A program made the translations under genes and the position numbers. From contig JAEZLW010000081.1 of the NCBI GenBank assembly GCA_023415145.1, forward strand, positions 1 to 15,833: DNA of 15,833 nucleotides, written 5' to 3'. This document shows positions 13,407 to 15,833 of the stretch, one piece after another (the first letter of the stretch is position 1; every line of letters starts with the position of its first letter). Source of the stretch: Bacillota bacterium (lineage in GTDB: Bacteria > Bacillota > Clostridia > Christensenellales > Aristaeellaceae). The notes under the pieces are model-generated. The model saw only the letters and a program-made list of their open reading frames with translations, had not been told where the DNA came from and searched no databases.

Positions 13407-14399
13407 TTACCATGCATACGCCTCCGGCGCTTCACCGCCGGGGCCCGGGAAAATTTCATCCAGCTTTTTCAGCACATCCTTCGACAGCTTGATTTCCACC
13501 GACCGGAGCGCATCGTCAAGCTGCTTCAAGGTCCTGGGGCCAATGATGGGGGCCGTGACGGCAGGATTATGCAAAAGCCATGCCAGGGCCACGTTGGATT
13601 CGCTTTCACCGATTTGGGCACACAGCTCGGCGTAAGCCGAAAGCTGTGCCCGCTGGCTGTTTGTCAATTCCGACGCTGCCTCCGCGGCCCGCCGGCTGCC
13701 CGCTTCAGTCACCAGCGCATGCCCGCTTAATAAACCGCCGCCCAGCGGGCTCCAGGGGATCACGCCCAGGCCCATCTCCCGTGCGGCAGGCAGCACCTCC
13801 AATTCGGGCAGCCTGCACATCAAATGGTACTTGTGCTGCTCGCATACAAGCCCCAGGAAATTGCGCTTCTCAGCCGCCGCCTGGGCATAGGCCAGATGCC
13901 GTGCGCCAAAGTTGCTGGCACCAATATAATAGGCCTTGCCCTGGTTCACCAGCGCTTCAAACACACCCCACAGTTCATCCCAGGTGGCATGGCGTTCCAC
14001 ATGATGCATCTGATACAGTTCAATGTGATCGGTTTGCAATCGTTTGAGTGAGCCTTCGATATGCCTGCGGATTTTGTAGGCAGACAGTCCCCTCTCATTA
14101 TTGGGGCCATCCAGCTCATCATTCATATCGCCATATACCTTGGTGGCCAGCACCACTTTTTCACGCCTGCCGCCCCCCAATTGAAACCAGCGGCCAATGA
14201 TCTCCTCCGTCCAGCCTGTATGGCCTCCATTGGAGCGGCCATACCCGTTGGCAGTATCAAAAAAGGTAATGCCGGCATCCAGCGCTTTGTCCATGATGTT
14301 AAAAGCTTCTTTTTCACTGGTGCGCGGTCCAAAGTTCATGGTACCCAGGCACAGGCGGCTGACCTTCATACCGGTTCTGCCAAGATAAGTATACTTCAT
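13407..14399 (-). CDS. aldo/keto reductase
   Basis: The 330-residue NAD(P)H-dependent oxidoreductase has the family's catalytic tetrad: D48 (FFDTANGYG), Y53, K87 (ATKVYG) and H132 (YQMHH). It also has the C-terminal cofactor segment (NPAVTAPIIGPRTLKQLDDA), typical of (beta/alpha)8 aldo/keto reductases related to YajO/Tas proteins. The ATG at 14399 follows AGGAGGG by 7 bases, so a longer frame start at 14501 is rejected. It begins 37 bases after the upstream aldo/keto reductase, in the same operon. The two products share only family-level similarity. The substrate is unknown, probably a sugar or other carbonyl compound. Confidence 0.93.
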   Translation of the reverse strand: MKYTYLGRTGMKVSRLCLGTMNFGPRTSEKEAFNIMDKALDAGITFFDTANGYGRSNGGHTGWTEEIIGRWFQLGGGRREKVVLATKVYGDMNDELDGPNNERGLSAYKIRRHIEGSLKRLQTDHIELYQMHHVERHATWDELWGVFEALVNQGKAYYIGASNFGARHLAYAQAAAEKRNFLGLVCEQHKYHLMCRLPELEVLPAAREMGLGVIPWSPLGGGLLSGHALVTEAGSRRAAEAASELTNSQRAQLSAYAELCAQIGESESNVALAWLLHNPAVTAPIIGPRTLKQLDDALRSVEIKLSKDVLKKLDEIFPGPGGEAPEAYAW

Positions 14400-14436
14400 G
14401 TTGATTCCCTCCTGTAAGCGCCAAAAAGCCATCCGC

Positions 14437-15357
14437 TTACGGCAGATTGTTTCCCGCGGCCAGGTAGATTTCATACCACTCTTCCCGGGTAAGCCTGACA
14501 TCGGCGGCCTTTGCGCAATCCTTCAATCTTTCTTCGTTCATGGTGCCTGTTACTGGCTGCATGTTGGCCGGATGGCGCAAAAGCCAGGCAATGGCGATGG
14601 TGGTGTTGGTTACATTGTACTTGGCGGCGATTTCATTGATCTTTGCGTTGAGCTTGGGGAATGCCTCGTTGTTCAGGAACACGCCCTGAAAGAAGCCGTA
14701 CTGGAAGGGTGACCAGGGCTGGACGGTGATGTCATTTAGGCGGCAAAAGTCCAGCACGCTGCCGTCCCTGTTGACGGCGGTATCATCCAGCATGTTCACG
14801 TGAAGGCCCTGGGAGATCATGGTGGCGTTGGTGATGCTCAATTGCAGTTGGTTGGCCACGATGGGCTGCTTGACATATTTTTTCAGCAACTGCATTTGCA
14901 TGGGGTTTTGGTTGGATACGCCGAAATGGCGAACCTTGCCGCTGCTTTGAAGCTTATTGAAGGCCTCGGCTACCTCCTGGGGCTCCACCAGCGCGTCGGG
15001 GCGGTGCAGAAGCAGCACATCCAGATAGTCGGTTTTCAGGCGCTTCAGGCTGCCATCCACAGACTTCAAAATGTGTTCCTTTGAAAAATCGAAGGCCACT
15101 CCCCTTCTGATTCCGCACTTGGATTGCAGGAAAATCTTTTCGCGCACAGCGCTGTTCATATGGATGGCATCGGCAAAAATCTCCTCACATGCGCCGTCGC
15201 CGTAAACATCCGCGTGGTCAAAAAAATTGGCCCCTATGTCCAGCGATGACTTGACAAAGCTTTCAGCTTCCTGTCTGCTTAAACGGCTAATCCGCATACA
15301 GCCTACCGCGATCACCGGAACCTGAAGATTGGAAACACCCAGTTGCATCGTTCTCAT
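14437..15357 (-). CDS. aldo/keto reductase (YdhF-like)
   Basis: The 306-residue oxidoreductase has D47 (FFDHADVYG), Y52, K80 (QSKCGI) and H118 (LLLHRPD) as the catalytic tetrad. The blocks FDFSKEHILKSVDGSLKRL (89-107), KVRHFGVSNQNP near 140 and the final cofactor site (MQPVTGTMNEERL) match the YdhF subgroup. The ATG at 15357 follows AAGGAGG by 9 bases. It is first in the operon and reads away from the galactonate dehydratase-like gene, with a shared 213-base control region. The substrate is not known. Confidence 0.93.
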   Translation of the reverse strand: MRTMQLGVSNLQVPVIAVGCMRISRLSRQEAESFVKSSLDIGANFFDHADVYGDGACEEIFADAIHMNSAVREKIFLQSKCGIRRGVAFDFSKEHILKSVDGSLKRLKTDYLDVLLLHRPDALVEPQEVAEAFNKLQSSGKVRHFGVSNQNPMQMQLLKKYVKQPIVANQLQLSITNATMISQGLHVNMLDDTAVNRDGSVLDFCRLNDITVQPWSPFQYGFFQGVFLNNEAFPKLNAKINEIAAKYNVTNTTIAIAWLLRHPANMQPVTGTMNEERLKDCAKAADVRLTREEWYEIYLAAGNNLP

Positions 15358-15435
15358 GGCTATCTTCCTCCTTAAGCTTCGGGCTTATTTCGGCACGGGC
15401 ATCGCCGCTTTTGCCCTATAAGTGTGTTTGTTATT

Positions 15436-15467
15436 ATCATAAACCTTAAACTTGACTCTGAGTCAAG
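15436..15467 (-). promoter_or_regulatory. promoter with a 19-base spacer and dyad, possibly MerR-type
   Basis: On the minus strand TTGACT (plus 15461-15466) and TATGAT (plus 15436-15441) are 19 bases apart, longer than the usual 17. A perfect dyad, CTTGACTC-T-GAGTCAAG (15451-15467), covers the -35 and enters the spacer. Long spacers with a dyad between the elements are typical of MerR-family activators, which often control aldo/keto reductase genes. No MerR gene is visible in the window. Confidence 0.5.
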
Positions 15468-15570
15468 AGATAAATGAAAATGTTTATAAGCTTTCTGTTG
15501 CAGACAGAGCAGGGAAAAGGATGCCTGCTCTTGAATCAATACCAGTAATTTATGAGAAGGAGCAACCAAT

Positions 15571-15833
15571 ATGAAGATCGCGAAGCTGGAGCTGTTCAAG
15601 GTCCCGCCGCGCTGGCTATTTTTAAAGATCACCACAGACGACGGGCTGTCCGGCTGGGGCGAACCAATTGTGGAGGGCCGGGCCGAAACCGTCCGTGCCT
15701 GCGTGCAGGAGCTATCAGATTATCTTCATGGCGCTGATCCAAGGCGCATTGAGGATATCTGGCAGGTTCTCTACCGGGGCGGGTTTTATCGGGGCGGACC
15801 TATTCTTACCTCCGCCATCTCCGGCATCGAGCA
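15571..15833 (+). CDS. dgoD: galactonate dehydratase-like enolase-superfamily protein (partial)
   Basis: The first 87 codons are present and the gene runs off the window. The start MKIAKLELFKVPPRWLFLKI, then TDDGLSGWGEPIVEGRAETV, the middle block DPRRIEDIWQVLYRGGFYRG, then GPILTSAISGIE closely follow D-galactonate dehydratase (mandelate racemase/muconate lactonizing subgroup). That enzyme removes water from galactonate to give 2-keto-3-deoxygalactonate. The metal-binding and catalytic residues of the barrel lie beyond the window end. The ATG at 15571 follows AGAAGGAG by 8 bases. No good plus-strand promoter is visible in the gap. Confidence 0.82.
   Translation, partial: MKIAKLELFKVPPRWLFLKITTDDGLSGWGEPIVEGRAETVRACVQELSDYLHGADPRRIEDIWQVLYRGGFYRGGPILTSAISGIE

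Overview
The window looks like chromosomal DNA of a low-to-mid GC member of the Bacillota, most likely an anaerobic, carbohydrate-using Clostridia-type bacterium. This is inferred from the near-universal AGGAGG-like ribosome binding sites 5-9 bases before starts, sigma-A style promoters (TTGACA-17-TATACT appears twice), and a protein set (ROK/SIS sugar enzymes, TPM and zinc-ribbon pair, DUF523, CPBP protease, aldo/keto reductases) typical of that group. I see no rRNA, tRNA, CRISPR, transposase or phage gene. The first 30 bases, with a 19-base C run, look like a contig or clone end.

Layout. Bases 64-3492: a secreted sugar-type ABC solute-binding protein (minus) diverges from a ROK kinase fused to a GmhA-like SIS isomerase domain (plus); a consensus promoter with a long leader serves the binding protein. 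Bases 3493-3855: a hairpin-rich intergenic element flanked by two copies of a 19-base palindrome. Bases 3856-6266 (minus): a TPM-domain membrane protein, a double zinc-ribbon membrane protein and a DUF523 protein. Bases 6433-8549 (plus): a compact unit with promoter, papain/C39-like cysteine peptidase, a previously uncalled 36-residue ORF with a strong RBS, and an MFS transporter. Bases 8550-8927: a gap with two hairpins, a G-quadruplex motif and a promoter. Bases 8928-10079: an imidazolonepropionase-like amidohydrolase. Bases 10080-10372: a promoter, a candidate small RNA or attenuator with a 35-codon ORF, and two hairpins. Bases 10373-11401: a double-GNAT acetyltransferase. Bases 11508-12194: a CPBP membrane protease. 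Bases 12197-13252 (minus): a TetR regulator and a 128-residue membrane protein under a consensus promoter with a large dyad at the start of transcription. Bases 13407-15466 (minus): two aldo/keto reductases behind a promoter with a 19-base spacer. From 15571 (plus): the first 87 codons of a galactonate dehydratase-like gene that runs off the window.

How the genes fit together. The ends carry sugar and sugar-acid functions: uptake, kinase/isomerase, dehydratase and reductases. The middle is a set of small independent units. The most promising candidate for an undescribed system is the peptidase, 36-residue peptide and MFS operon. The next most interesting are the structured RNA region before the double GNAT gene and the TetR/membrane-protein module with its dyad operator. 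All functional statements come from reading the sequence; no database search was run.
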